DNA from: Ferrovibrio sp046297895
Lineage (GTDB): Bacteria; Pseudomonadota; Alphaproteobacteria; Ferrovibrionales; Ferrovibrionaceae
NCBI RefSeq assembly: GCF_046297895.1
Contig: NZ_JBKBHC010000004.1
Span: 1 to 64,000, forward strand
Direction of reading: 5' to 3'
DNA: 64,000 nt
The translations under genes were made by a program, and so were the position numbers. The notes under the pieces are model-generated. The model searched no databases. It worked only from the letters and a program-made list of their open reading frames with translations, and was not told the origin of the DNA. How positions within the stretch are numbered: the first letter of the stretch is position 1; each line of letters starts with the position of its first letter. Shown one piece after another: positions 52,749-61,519 of the stretch.

Positions 52749-54875
52749 ATGTCGGACGGCAAGAAACGGAAGATCGCCATTCTTGGTGGTGGCGTATCGG
52801 CATTAACGAGCGCGTTCTATCTGGCCAGCCAGCCAGGTGCGCAGGACAAATACGACATCACGGTTTATTGCATCGGTTGGCGGCTGGGTGGCAAATGCGC
52901 CACCGGACGCAACTCCGAATTCGGCAACCGCATCGAGGAACATGGCATTCATGGCTTCCTCGGCTCCTATTACAACACCCTATCGATGATGACCGAAACC
53001 TATCGGCTGCTGGATCGGCCGGCAGGGTCGCCGCTCGCCACCTTTGAGGAGGCCTTCTATCCGATCGACTCAATCCTGTGCTGGGAATTCAGGGATTACC
53101 GTTGGGTGAACTGGAAGATCACGGTGCCGCGGAACGACCTGAAGCCGTGGGAGCCGGATTCCCTGCCGACATTGCGGCACTGGATCAAGGCGCTGGTGGA
53201 ATTCCTGGCCCGGATGTTTGACAGCCACGCTGCCCATATTCCATCGGCAGCACTCGAGCTGAGCGTTGCGCGTGGATTGATGAAGCGGCTCTCGGAAGAA
53301 GCCGAAGCGATAGCCCAGGGGCAGGGGAGCACGCTGCTCAAGGCGGTGGACGATTTCTGGCTCTGGTTCAAGCGGCAGGTGGAAAAGCTTGTCGAGGGCA
53401 ATGACGCCCTGCGCCACCTCTACATCACGCTGGATTATTTCCTCACCATGCTGCGAGGCGTCATCAAGGATGACGTGCTGAACAAGGGCTTCGACCAGCT
53501 CGACGACGAGAATTTCTCGGAGTGGTTCGCCCGTCACGGCGGGTCCATGCTGACCATCTCTTCGCCGCTCAGCATGAATACGCCGAACCTGTCCTACCAG
53601 TATCCCGATGGCGATACGACGCGGCCGCCGGCAATGGCGGCCGGGGCCTACCTGCACTGGACTTTGCGGGAATTCGCCTATCTGGGTTCATTCGGCTGGT
53701 TGTTCGCGGCCGGCACGGGCGACACGGTGGTAGCGCCGCTTTATCTGCTGCTCAAGCGGCTCGGCGTGAAGTTCGAACTGTTCCACAAGGTGCGCGAAAT
53801 CACCAGCGGGCCGAATGGTGTGGGCGAGATCGTATTCGATATACAGGCGACGCCGAAGGACAAAGCAAAAGGCTATGACCCGCTGATCGAACTGCCGCTG
53901 GCACAGTTCGGCGGCAGGACGCTTCCGGTCTGGCCCGATCGCCCGCTCTACGACCAGTTGATCGAAGGCGAAGCGATGAAGGCCGCCGGTGTGGACATCG
54001 AATCCTATTGGACGGCATGGAAGCCGGTAGCGGAAAAGCGCATCAAGGCGGGAGAGGATTTCGACACCGTGATCGCGGCGATGTCGATTGCCACCCTGCC
54101 GATCCTGGCGCCGCAACTGATGCAGGCCAACCCAAAATGGCCGCAGATGGTGGATGCAATAAAGACGGTGCAGACCCAGACGCTGCAGGTGTGGATGAAA
54201 CCCACGCTGAAGCAGATGGGGCTGCCATTCGATTTCAAGAATTACGACCGCCTGATCGGCGCCACCTTCGTCAATCCGATAGACGGCGTCGCCGATTTCT
54301 CAGACTTGATACCGATGGAAACATGGCCGGCCGACAACGCGCCGCAATCGCTGCTGTATTTCTCGGGTGCCACGCCGCAATACGGCGCCCAGCCGGCCTT
54401 CAGCGACCATGACTATCCGAAACGCGAATATGCCCGCGTGAAGTATCAGGCCCAGCAGTATCTCCAGGCCTGCATGGGGGCGCTGCTGCCGAAATCGGTG
54501 ACCAATGCGGTCAACCCGCCAGGCGACCAGATCGGTTTCGATTTCAGCCAGCTTGTCTGCCTCCGGAATGATGGCGCTACCCTGGGCGTGGCGCGGCTGG
54601 AGCAGCAATTCTGGAAACCCAACATTGATCCCAGCGAACGTTACGTCACGTCTCCGCCGGGCAGCACCAAATATCGGCTCAAGGCCTGGGAGTCCGGTTT
54701 CCCCAACCTCGTATTGGCGGGCGACTGGATCTACACCGGCCTCAATGTCGGCAGCTTCGAGGGTGCCTGCATGGGCGGCAAGCTGGCCGTGCATGCCATC
54801 GATCCGGCCGCGATGCCGCTGGACAAGGTCTACGGCTATCCGCTCAGCCAGGGACCGAAGGCCGAGAACCTCTAG
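52749..54875 (+). CDS. Large FAD-dependent oxidoreductase (amine oxidase/desaturase-like)
   Basis: A 708-residue flavoprotein. The dinucleotide-binding start is KIAILGGGVSALTSAFYLAS (GGGVSA 13-18), the GG doublet is GWRLGGKC (44-50), and the C-terminal FAD contact is VLAGDWIYTGLNVGSFEGACMGG. This plan matches phytoene-desaturase, hydroxysqualene-dehydroxylase and amine-oxidase relatives. It is about 200 residues longer than those, with a helical insertion near residues 130-260. The acceptor is probably lipid-like. It follows the methyltransferase by 46 bp with GGGGGA upstream. Confidence 0.85.
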   Translation: MSDGKKRKIAILGGGVSALTSAFYLASQPGAQDKYDITVYCIGWRLGGKCATGRNSEFGNRIEEHGIHGFLGSYYNTLSMMTETYRLLDRPAGSPLATFEEAFYPIDSILCWEFRDYRWVNWKITVPRNDLKPWEPDSLPTLRHWIKALVEFLARMFDSHAAHIPSAALELSVARGLMKRLSEEAEAIAQGQGSTLLKAVDDFWLWFKRQVEKLVEGNDALRHLYITLDYFLTMLRGVIKDDVLNKGFDQLDDENFSEWFARHGGSMLTISSPLSMNTPNLSYQYPDGDTTRPPAMAAGAYLHWTLREFAYLGSFGWLFAAGTGDTVVAPLYLLLKRLGVKFELFHKVREITSGPNGVGEIVFDIQATPKDKAKGYDPLIELPLAQFGGRTLPVWPDRPLYDQLIEGEAMKAAGVDIESYWTAWKPVAEKRIKAGEDFDTVIAAMSIATLPILAPQLMQANPKWPQMVDAIKTVQTQTLQVWMKPTLKQMGLPFDFKNYDRLIGATFVNPIDGVADFSDLIPMETWPADNAPQSLLYFSGATPQYGAQPAFSDHDYPKREYARVKYQAQQYLQACMGALLPKSVTNAVNPPGDQIGFDFSQLVCLRNDGATLGVARLEQQFWKPNIDPSERYVTSPPGSTKYRLKAWESGFPNLVLAGDWIYTGLNVGSFEGACMGGKLAVHAIDPAAMPLDKVYGYPLSQGPKAENL

Positions 54876-54938
54876 CACTGGTTCCGCCCATCCGCCTTGG
54901 CTAGCATCGTCTGCGTTTAGCCGATGGGAGGAGGCCGG

Positions 54939-55979
54939 ATGGGCAAGCCGGGGCCGCTGAACCTGATCACCGACGTGGCCGGCCTGCGGGTCGGTCATGC
55001 CATCGATCTCCGAATCCGCACCGGCGTGACGGTCATCCTGCCAGAGCATCGCGCTGCCTGTTCGGTCGATGTGAGGGGCGGTGGCTCCGGCACGCGCGAA
55101 ACCGACCTGTTGCGGCCAGAGGCGTCCATGCCCGGCGTGGATGCCATCTGCCTCTCCGGTGGTTCCGCCTTCGGTCTGGATGCGGCTTCCGGCGTCATGC
55201 AATGGCTGGCCGAACGCGGCCGCGGTTTTGCCGTGCGGGGACATGTCGTGCCCATCGTGCCGGCGGCGATCCTGTTCGATCTGGCCAATGGTGGCGACAA
55301 GGACTGGGGCGCCGAACCGCCTTATCGCCGGTTGGGCCATGCCGCCTGCGACGCGGCGTCGGATGGTGCCTTTCCGCTCGGCAATACTGGTGCCGGCTTT
55401 GGCGCGATGGCAGGCAAGCTGAAAGGTGGATTGGGCAGCGCGTCCTGGCAGGAAGCGGATGGCTTGATGGTGGCCGCCTTGGTGGCCGTCAACAGCGTCG
55501 GCAGCGTGCTCACCCCCGGCAACCGCGGATTCTGGGCGCAACCCTGGGAACAGGGCAATGAGTTCGGCGGCCTGGATGGCGCCTTTGCCCGCGATATCGA
55601 CCTTGGGATTGCCGCGGAGTCCCGCATCGCCCGGCCGGTTGCCGGCGGCCATACCTGCATCGGCGCGATCGTAACGAACGCGGCGCTCGACAAGGCCGGA
55701 TTGCGGCAGGTGGCGGCTATGACCCATGATGGCCTGGCGCGGGCGGTGCGTCCGGTCCATACCCCGATGGATGGCGATACCATCTTTGCGCTGGCCACCG
55801 CCGCATGGCAGGATCAAAGTGATGCAGCGGGCCGTGACTGGCTGATCGCCAGGGTAGGCAGCATCGCCGCCGATTGCATGGCCCGTGCCGTGGCGCGGGG
55901 CGTATGGTTGGCCGTGCCGCTGGCAGGCGAGGATTGCGCCGCAGATCTGCTGCGGCGCCAGGAGGAGGGAAAACGATGA
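54939..55979 (+). CDS. P1 family (DmpA-like) aminopeptidase
   Basis: A 346-residue N-terminal-nucleophile hydrolase that autocleaves and then removes N-terminal residues from small peptides. It opens LNLITDVAGLRVGHAIDLRIRTGVTVILP and carries GGGSGTRETDLL and LSGGSAFGLDAASGVM, all family hallmarks. By alignment with the DmpA cleavage site (Gly-Ser), the predicted nucleophile is Thr239 in GGHTCIGAIVTNAA. The ATG at 54939 has GGAGGAGG 4 nt upstream. Its stop overlaps the start of a peptide-binding protein gene (ATGA), pointing to joint peptide capture and breakdown. Confidence 0.9.
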   Translation: MGKPGPLNLITDVAGLRVGHAIDLRIRTGVTVILPEHRAACSVDVRGGGSGTRETDLLRPEASMPGVDAICLSGGSAFGLDAASGVMQWLAERGRGFAVRGHVVPIVPAAILFDLANGGDKDWGAEPPYRRLGHAACDAASDGAFPLGNTGAGFGAMAGKLKGGLGSASWQEADGLMVAALVAVNSVGSVLTPGNRGFWAQPWEQGNEFGGLDGAFARDIDLGIAAESRIARPVAGGHTCIGAIVTNAALDKAGLRQVAAMTHDGLARAVRPVHTPMDGDTIFALATAAWQDQSDAAGRDWLIARVGSIAADCMARAVARGVWLAVPLAGEDCAADLLRRQEEGKR

Positions 55980-57478
55980 CGCGACGCTGGACTTATCTAT
56001 CCGCCATACTGGGGCTTGGGTTGGCGACGACCCTTGCCAGTATGCCGACCGCAGCCCTGGCGCAGGGCAAGAAGGATACGCTTGTGCTGGCGATGACGCT
56101 GGAGCCGCCTGGGCTTGATCCCACCATCGCGCCGGCGGCCGCCATTGGCGAGGTTGTGCATTACAACATCTTCGAAGGCCTGACCAAGATCCTGGAGAAC
56201 GGCGAGGTTGGCCCGTTGCTAGCCGATAGCTGGGTTGTCTCGCCTGATATGAAGGTGTTTACCTTCAAGCTGAAATCCGGCGTGAAGTTCAGCGATGGCA
56301 CAGCCTTCGATGCCGCTGACGTGAAGTTTTCGTTTGAAGCCTATGGCGGCGAAAAGAGCACCAACAAACGCAAGGCGGTATTCGCCAATATCGAGTCGAT
56401 CGCGACGCCCGATCCGCTCACTGTCGTGATCACGCTCAAGAAGGCCGATCCAACCTTCCTGTTCAGTCTTGGCGAGAATACGGCCGTTATAACTGCGCCG
56501 GAAAGCGCGGCCAATAATGCCATCAAGCCGGTTGGCACCGGGCCCTACAAGCTGGTGGAATGGGTGAAAGGCGATTCCGTGACTCTGGCGGCCAACGAGG
56601 CTTATCGCAATCCCGCCGCCATCAAGCTGAAAACGGTGAAGATGCGCTTCATCGGCGATCAGGGCGCGCTGGTGGCTGCCATGCGCGCCGGCGATATCGA
56701 CGCCGTGCCGATCGGCATCCTGGGCGAGAATGTGCGCGAATTCGAGAAGGACAAGCGTTTCAAGGTCACTGCGGGCTCGACCGAGGGCGAGACCATGGTG
56801 ATCATCAACAACAAGCGCAAGCCGTTCGACGATGTGCGCGTGCGTCGGGCGTTGACCTATACCATCGACCGCGCCGCGGTGATCGAGGCCGCCTCGGCTG
56901 GCTATGGCAAGCCGATCGGCAGTCACTTCGCGCCGCACGATCCAGCCTATATCGATCTCACCAAGATGTATCCTTACGATCCGGCCAAGGCAAAGGCGCT
57001 GTTGAAGGAAGCCGGCGTGAACAACTTGGAGGTGACGCTGCGGCTGCCGCCCCCGCCTTATGCCAAGCCGATTGGCGAGGTGGTGCAGGCCATGCTGAGT
57101 CAGGTCGGCATCAACGCCAAGATCGAGAATGTCGAATGGGCGCAGTGGCTGGATGGCACATTCAAGAACAAGAATTTCGACCTGACGGTGGTCAGCCATG
57201 TCGAGCCGAACGACATCGTCAAATATGCCGAGCCCGACTATTATTATCAGTACGACAGCCAGAAGGCCCGCGATCTGATCGCCAAGGCCTATTCAACCCT
57301 CGACAAGGCCGAGCGTACCAAGACCCTGCAGGATCTGCAGCGCCTGCTGGCCGAGGATGCGGTGAATGTCTACCTGTACAATCTGCCGCGCCTGGGCGTT
57401 TACAAGCAGGGGCTGACCGGTTTCTGGGTCAACGCCCCAATCTTCGTCAACGACCTGACTGCGGTCGCCTGGCAGTAG
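55976..57478 (+). CDS. Periplasmic peptide-binding protein (SBP_bac_5), no adjacent permease
   Basis: A 500-residue solute-binding protein. It has a signal peptide (about 1-29, ending ALAQG) and family features: LEPPGLDPTIAPAAAIGEVVHYNIFEGLTKI, LADSWVVSPDMKVFTFKLKSGVKFSDGTAFDAADVKFSFE and VRRALTYTIDRAAVIEAA. The family delivers di- and oligopeptides to Dpp/Opp-type importers. No permease or ATPase gene follows; the next element is a terminator. It may serve a transporter encoded elsewhere, or the Yej system. Confidence 0.92.
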   Translation: MTRRWTYLSAILGLGLATTLASMPTAALAQGKKDTLVLAMTLEPPGLDPTIAPAAAIGEVVHYNIFEGLTKILENGEVGPLLADSWVVSPDMKVFTFKLKSGVKFSDGTAFDAADVKFSFEAYGGEKSTNKRKAVFANIESIATPDPLTVVITLKKADPTFLFSLGENTAVITAPESAANNAIKPVGTGPYKLVEWVKGDSVTLAANEAYRNPAAIKLKTVKMRFIGDQGALVAAMRAGDIDAVPIGILGENVREFEKDKRFKVTAGSTEGETMVIINNKRKPFDDVRVRRALTYTIDRAAVIEAASAGYGKPIGSHFAPHDPAYIDLTKMYPYDPAKAKALLKEAGVNNLEVTLRLPPPPYAKPIGEVVQAMLSQVGINAKIENVEWAQWLDGTFKNKNFDLTVVSHVEPNDIVKYAEPDYYYQYDSQKARDLIAKAYSTLDKAERTKTLQDLQRLLAEDAVNVYLYNLPRLGVYKQGLTGFWVNAPIFVNDLTAVAWQ

Positions 57479-57495
57479 AGGGTAAGCCCGGCCAC

Positions 57496-57525
57496 AAAAA
57501 AGCCCGCCTTGCGGCGGGCTTTTTT
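57496..57525. terminator. Bidirectional rho-independent terminator
   Basis: AAAAAAGCCCGCC pairs with GGCGGGCTTTTTT over 13 bp with a TTGC loop. Each strand ends in a T-run, so it terminates both the peptide-binding gene (plus) and the OmpA-like lipoprotein gene (minus, stop at 57549). Confidence 0.95.
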
Positions 57526-57548
57526 CTTTGTCTCTTGCTCAGGCTGGG

Positions 57549-58760
57549 TCAGCGCACGAAGACGTGCACCTCGTTGGTGGCGGCCTGGACATTGCTGCCG
57601 GCCGAGACATTCACGCGGCTGGCGGGCAGGCCCATATCGGCCAGCGAGCGGATCACGCGGTCGGCATTGCGGCGGGCCTGGTTCTGGTTGCTGGCCGTTT
57701 GGGCCTGAGTGCCGCCGGCGGCCACCGCCACCACATCGAACACGGCGTTGGGCTTGCGCGCGATGGCCTGCGACACGGCATTGTACAGCGCCTGCTGGTA
57801 CGGCACGTCGGCACGGTCGAAGCGGATTACGACCAGCGGCGTGCGACCCGCCGTATTGGCCGGAGCCGCCCCTTGGTCGATGGCGGCAAACTGCTGGGCG
57901 CCGGCATAGAAGTTGGCGCGGTTGCCCAGGCCCGGGCCAAGCAGTTCGCCCTGCTTGATCGCAGCCGAAAGCGTGGTGAGGTTGGTACGCTCGGCGCCGA
58001 TGTAATTGGTCTGGCGCGCCACGTCCTGGCTCAGTTCGCCCAGCAGGCGGTCGATCAGCACGACGGTCTTGGCGGTTTCGTCTTCCAGCACGGCCAACTG
58101 GCGGTGGTCTTCGTCGATGGCACCCGAGAGGCTGTAGGTCGACTTGATCGACTGCAGCAGGTAGGTCGACATCGCCGAGTCGGCGGCCACCTGGTTGGCC
58201 AGGTTGCTCATGTTGCCCACGTCGGCCGCCATGCGGTCCAGATCGGTCTGGGCCTGGGTCCACTGGCTGACCAGGATCGGATTGCCCGGCGTGGTGCCCA
58301 TCTGCAGGCGGGTCGAAACCGCGGCCACGATGCCGTGGTACCGCTGGGAGTTCTGGGTGGCGCTAGTACGCACGGCCTGCAGCTGCTGGTTCCGCTGGGT
58401 CACCTGCTGCTGCAACTGTGCCAGCTCGCCGCGCATCTGCTGGACCTTCTGGCCGACATAGGTGCCGGTCGCCTGGCCGGGGGTGACGCCAGGGACGATG
58501 AAATTCGTGGTTCCCAGGGCAGGCTGGGCGGGAATAGGGCCGGACTGGCCGAGAACCGGATTGGGGTTGGCCTCGGCAGCCGAGGCCGGGATCTGCTGGC
58601 TCAGCACAGGGGCGGGGCCACCGGCCGGATCCTCTCCGGTCAGCGAGGGCCAGAGTTCGTCGCTCACATAGGAACAGCCGGAAAGCAGCAGGGCCAGGGT
58701 GGCCGTGCTGGTCAGCAGCATACGGCGGCCGAACGCCAAATTACGAACAGGATTTGCCAT
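57549..58760 (-). CDS. OmpA-like lipoprotein with coiled coil
   Basis: A 403-residue protein. The lipobox LLSGCS sits at the end of a hydrophobic signal (Cys about 29). A Pro/Ala-rich linker is followed by a Gln-rich coiled coil (QKVQQMRGELAQLQQQVTQRNQQLQAV) and a long helical middle. The C-terminus is OmpA-like (LVVIRFDRADVPYQQALYNAVSQAI, then QNQARRNADRVIRSLADMGLPASRVNVS), the part that binds peptidoglycan in this family. The frame is open to 58913; the ATG at 58760 gives the correct signal. It probably tethers the outer membrane to the wall; neighbours give no further hint. Confidence 0.85.
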   Translation of the reverse strand: MANPVRNLAFGRRMLLTSTATLALLLSGCSYVSDELWPSLTGEDPAGGPAPVLSQQIPASAAEANPNPVLGQSGPIPAQPALGTTNFIVPGVTPGQATGTYVGQKVQQMRGELAQLQQQVTQRNQQLQAVRTSATQNSQRYHGIVAAVSTRLQMGTTPGNPILVSQWTQAQTDLDRMAADVGNMSNLANQVAADSAMSTYLLQSIKSTYSLSGAIDEDHRQLAVLEDETAKTVVLIDRLLGELSQDVARQTNYIGAERTNLTTLSAAIKQGELLGPGLGNRANFYAGAQQFAAIDQGAAPANTAGRTPLVVIRFDRADVPYQQALYNAVSQAIARKPNAVFDVVAVAAGGTQAQTASNQNQARRNADRVIRSLADMGLPASRVNVSAGSNVQAATNEVHVFVR

Positions 58761-59027
58761 GCCGCGCCATCTCGCGTTGAAGTTTGTCGTCACTGGTCTG
58801 CTGGCCTGGTGGGCCCCCCGTTGCATCCGACCCGGCGGCAGCATGAAGGTACCCCGCGCAAGCCTTTTGCGAACCTTGGCATTGTAGGGGCGTGCGAAAC
58901 AGCCCGCAAGCATCTTCTGCCTGTAGAATCCGAGGGTTGCGCCGGATCAAAGCAATCCGGGATTGACCCTTGCGCTGCCTCGGCGAATTGAGTAGGTTCC
59001 GCCCCCGTTGCGGTACCCACCGCCTGC

Positions 59028-59104
59028 GCGCTCGTAGCTCAGCTGGATAGAGCACCAGACTACGAATCTGGGGGTCAGGAGTTCGAATCTCTTCGAGCGC
59101 GCCA
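59028..59104 (+). tRNA. tRNA-Arg(ACG)
   Basis: A 77-nt cloverleaf including CCA. Acceptor GCGCTCG/CGAGCGC, D-stem GCTC/GAGC, anticodon stem CCAGA/TCTGG with loop CTACGAA (anticodon ACG, read as ICG), and T-stem AGGAG/CTCTT (one wobble pair) with loop TTCGAAT. ACG decodes the CGU/CGC/CGA arginine codons that dominate GC-rich genomes. Confidence 0.95.
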
Positions 59105-59348
59105 TTTTCTCCCAACCTGACAATATACTTAGTGCCGCTTCACCTGCCGGGGCTTGTCTCGGCCGGCTGAGTATTTCCTTCCGCGGCAGGGCAGCCTTGC
59201 CCATGGCGCTCTACCGGGAGTGCGGTCCAAGGCCTGATACTTTCGTCCAGCCCTGCGTGAACGGGCCGATCCCTTGTTCTGACGAATGCGCTTTTTCTTG
59301 ATGGCAAGGTCAGTCCGGCCGGCTGGGGGTTATTGACTCCGCCATAAA

Positions 59349-59366
59349 TGTCATATCAGTATAACA
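59349..59366. promoter_or_regulatory. Putative operator of the GntR/HutC regulator
   Basis: TGTCATATCAGTATAACA is an imperfect 18-bp palindrome (TGTCATAT versus TGTTATAC, six of eight matching), 12 bp before the start of the GntR-family gene. HutC/GntR regulators bind such AT-rich dyads and usually repress their own operon, so this probably controls the whole liv-type cluster. Confidence 0.5.
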
Positions 59367-59378
59367 ATAGAACTAAGG

Positions 59379-60233
59379 ATGGCTGAAATGGCTGGGACGG
59401 CATACTCAAATACGGTTGACGAACGTCTTCCGACCCCGCTGTATCACCAGATATTCCTGATTCTGCAGAGTCAGATACGCGATGGCCATCTCGAAACCGG
59501 TGCCCTGCTGCCGGGCGAGGAAGAACTGGCCCGGCAATTCGGTGTTTCCCGCATTACCGCCCGTCGGGCTCTGGCGGAACTGGCGGCCGAAGGCCTGGTA
59601 ACCCGCGGGCGAGGCCGTGGGACCCATGTCACGGCTCGTACCGAACCGCCGCCGATCCGGGCCGGTGTTGAAGGGTTGCTGGAAAACCTGCTGGCCATGG
59701 GCCTGAAGACGCAGGTCAATCTGATCGAGTTCAGTTATGAACCGGCCCCGCCCGATGTGGCGGCTGCTTTGCATGTGAAGGCGGGCGAGGAAGTGCAGCG
59801 CGCGGTACGCGTGCGCTCCTTGGAAATCGGCCCGTTCTCTTATCTGACAACCTACGTGCCCGCCGATATCGGCCGCAAATTCTCGCGTAAGGAATTGGCG
59901 CATCAGCCCCTGCTCGCGTTGCTCGAGCAATCCGGCGTCACCATCGGCGGCGCCGAACAGACCATCTCGGCGTCGCTGGCGGATGCGCGCGTGGCGCCAT
60001 TGTTGAAGACCGCGATCGGTGCGCCGCTGCTGCGCATCAGTCGCGTCGTGCAGGACAGTGCCGGGCGCCCGGTGGAATACATCGTCGGCCTGTATCGGCC
60101 CGACCGCTACCAGTTCCGCATGAGCCTCGATCGCGTACGCGGCGAGGAGCAAAACACCTGGTCGGCCCGCGTGGCGCCGGCGGCAGGGGGAAAGAGGTCG
60201 CCACGTTCCATCCGCAGGGAGAAAAGAAAATGA
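59379..60233 (+). CDS. GntR family transcriptional regulator, HutC subfamily
   Basis: A 284-residue regulator. The N-terminal winged helix is PLYHQIFLILQSQIRDG...LLPGEEELARQFGVSRITARRALAELAAEGLVTRGRGRGTHV (about residues 20-85). The UTRA ligand-binding domain follows (EVQRAVRVRSLEIGPFSYLTTYVPADIG...PVEYIVGLYRPDRYQFRM), and the C-terminus is basic. Its ligand is probably related to the imported substrate. It overlaps the binding-protein gene by 4 bp (ATGA), so regulator and transporter share one mRNA. ATGs at 59379 and 59388 are both possible starts. Confidence 0.92.
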   Translation: MAEMAGTAYSNTVDERLPTPLYHQIFLILQSQIRDGHLETGALLPGEEELARQFGVSRITARRALAELAAEGLVTRGRGRGTHVTARTEPPPIRAGVEGLLENLLAMGLKTQVNLIEFSYEPAPPDVAAALHVKAGEEVQRAVRVRSLEIGPFSYLTTYVPADIGRKFSRKELAHQPLLALLEQSGVTIGGAEQTISASLADARVAPLLKTAIGAPLLRISRVVQDSAGRPVEYIVGLYRPDRYQFRMSLDRVRGEEQNTWSARVAPAAGGKRSPRSIRREKRK

Positions 60234-61465
60234 CGATTGGAAAGACTGGATTCCGCGTATCCCGCCGCCGCTTTCTGGCAGGCACCGCCGTTACCGCCGC
60301 CGCAGGTATCGGCGGCTTTCCCGCCATCCTGAAGGCCCAGCCCAGGACCATCAAGGTCGGCATCCTGCATCCGGTGACCGGCCCGCTGGCCCCCTCGGGC
60401 CAGCAATGCCGCCTGGGCGCCAAGCTGGCGATCGACACCATCAACGCCAATGGCGGCATCGCCTCCATGGGCGGCGCCAAGCTGGAACCGATCTATGCCG
60501 ATGCGCAGTCCAAGCCGGATGTCGGTGCTGCCGAGGTCGAGAAGCTGAACGAAGCCGGTGCCGCCGCCATCGTCGGCCCCTTTGCCTCGGGCATCGCGCT
60601 GGCCACCACTCAGGCGGCGGCCAAGCACGGCATTCCCCATATCGTCGATGTCGGCGTGGTCGATCAGGTCGTCACGCGCGGCCTGACCAATACGTTCCGC
60701 TTTGGTCCTGGCCTCAGCAAGATCGTCGATACAGCCATTGAAAACCTCGTTGCATTGAACAACCAGGCCGGCAAGCCGGCCAAGACCGTGATGATCGTGC
60801 ATGAGGAATCGGCCTTCGGCGCCGGCATGGCCAAGACGCTGAACGAGAAGCTGCCAGCGATGGGCTTCGAGGTGCTGGAAACCATCCCCCATGCCAATCC
60901 GACGCGTGACTTCAACAACATCGCGCTCAAGATCAAGGGGCGAAATCCAGACCTGCTGATCCCCTCGAACTATTACAATGAATTCGTGCTGCTGGCGCGT
61001 ACCCTGCGGCAGCAGAAAATCCGCCCAAAGGCGATCTATGCCGTGCTGGGCGGTGCTGCCTCGCAATACCGCTTCGTGCAGGAATTCCCCGATGCGGCGG
61101 AATACATCATGGATTGCAATCACTGGTTCGATCCGCGCAATCCGGTGGCGCTGGAGCTGAAGAAGAAGGTCGAGGCCGAGAAGGCGTTCTTCTCCTATGA
61201 GGTCTTCCTCAATCACGAATGCGTGCGTCTGCTGGCCGATGCCCTGGAACGTGCGGCTTCCGCGGACCGGGGTGCGCTCACCCAGGCGCTGGCGGCCTCG
61301 GGCTGGGGCAACCATTTCATGCCCTATGGTCCGACCAGGTTCGTCAACGGCCAGAATGTCGGCGCGGCACCTGTGAACACGCAGGTTCTGGGCAAGGATA
61401 TCAAGGTGATCTTCCCGAAGGATTTCGCCAACGCCAAGCCGGTTTTCCCGGCGCCCAAGGCCTGA
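60230..61465 (+). CDS. Branched-chain-type ABC substrate-binding protein, Tat-exported
   Basis: A 411-residue Peripla_BP_6 protein of the LivK/urea/amide-binding class. The N-terminus carries a twin-arginine signal (SRRRFLAGTAVTAAAG, residues 11-26), ending near KAQPRT, so it is exported folded by Tat. Mature features are IKVGILHPVTGPLAPSGQQ and GPFASGIALATTQAAAKHGIPHI. Tat export of LivK-type proteins is frequent in alphaproteobacteria. The ligand could be an amino acid, amide or aromatic acid. It starts within the GntR stop and is followed by a stable hairpin. Confidence 0.92.
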   Translation: MTIGKTGFRVSRRRFLAGTAVTAAAGIGGFPAILKAQPRTIKVGILHPVTGPLAPSGQQCRLGAKLAIDTINANGGIASMGGAKLEPIYADAQSKPDVGAAEVEKLNEAGAAAIVGPFASGIALATTQAAAKHGIPHIVDVGVVDQVVTRGLTNTFRFGPGLSKIVDTAIENLVALNNQAGKPAKTVMIVHEESAFGAGMAKTLNEKLPAMGFEVLETIPHANPTRDFNNIALKIKGRNPDLLIPSNYYNEFVLLARTLRQQKIRPKAIYAVLGGAASQYRFVQEFPDAAEYIMDCNHWFDPRNPVALELKKKVEAEKAFFSYEVFLNHECVRLLADALERAASADRGALTQALAASGWGNHFMPYGPTRFVNGQNVGAAPVNTQVLGKDIKVIFPKDFANAKPVFPAPKA

Positions 61466-61471
61466 TGTCAG

Positions 61472-61502
61472 GGCGGCGGAGCGGCTGGTCCGTTCCGCCG
61501 CC
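61472..61502 (+). other. Intercistronic hairpin between binding protein and permease genes
   Basis: GGCGGCGGAGCGG (61472-61484) pairs with CCGTTCCGCCGCC (61490-61502) over 13 bp with one G-T wobble and a 5-nt loop. No T-run follows, so it is not a terminator. Such hairpins protect the upstream binding-protein mRNA from 3' decay and raise its level relative to the permeases. Confidence 0.65.
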
Positions 61503-61519
61503 ATTTCCCGTGTGACGGT

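Noticed and set aside
36190..54875. Classical capsule or O-antigen (Wzx/Wzy or ABC Wzm/Wzt) locus
   Set aside because: No flippase, polymerase, Wza-type porin, chain-length regulator or nucleotide-sugar pathway genes are present.
58947..59204. 85-codon minus-strand frame over the tRNA-Arg gene
   Set aside because: It translates the tRNA complement; a well-known spurious ORF.
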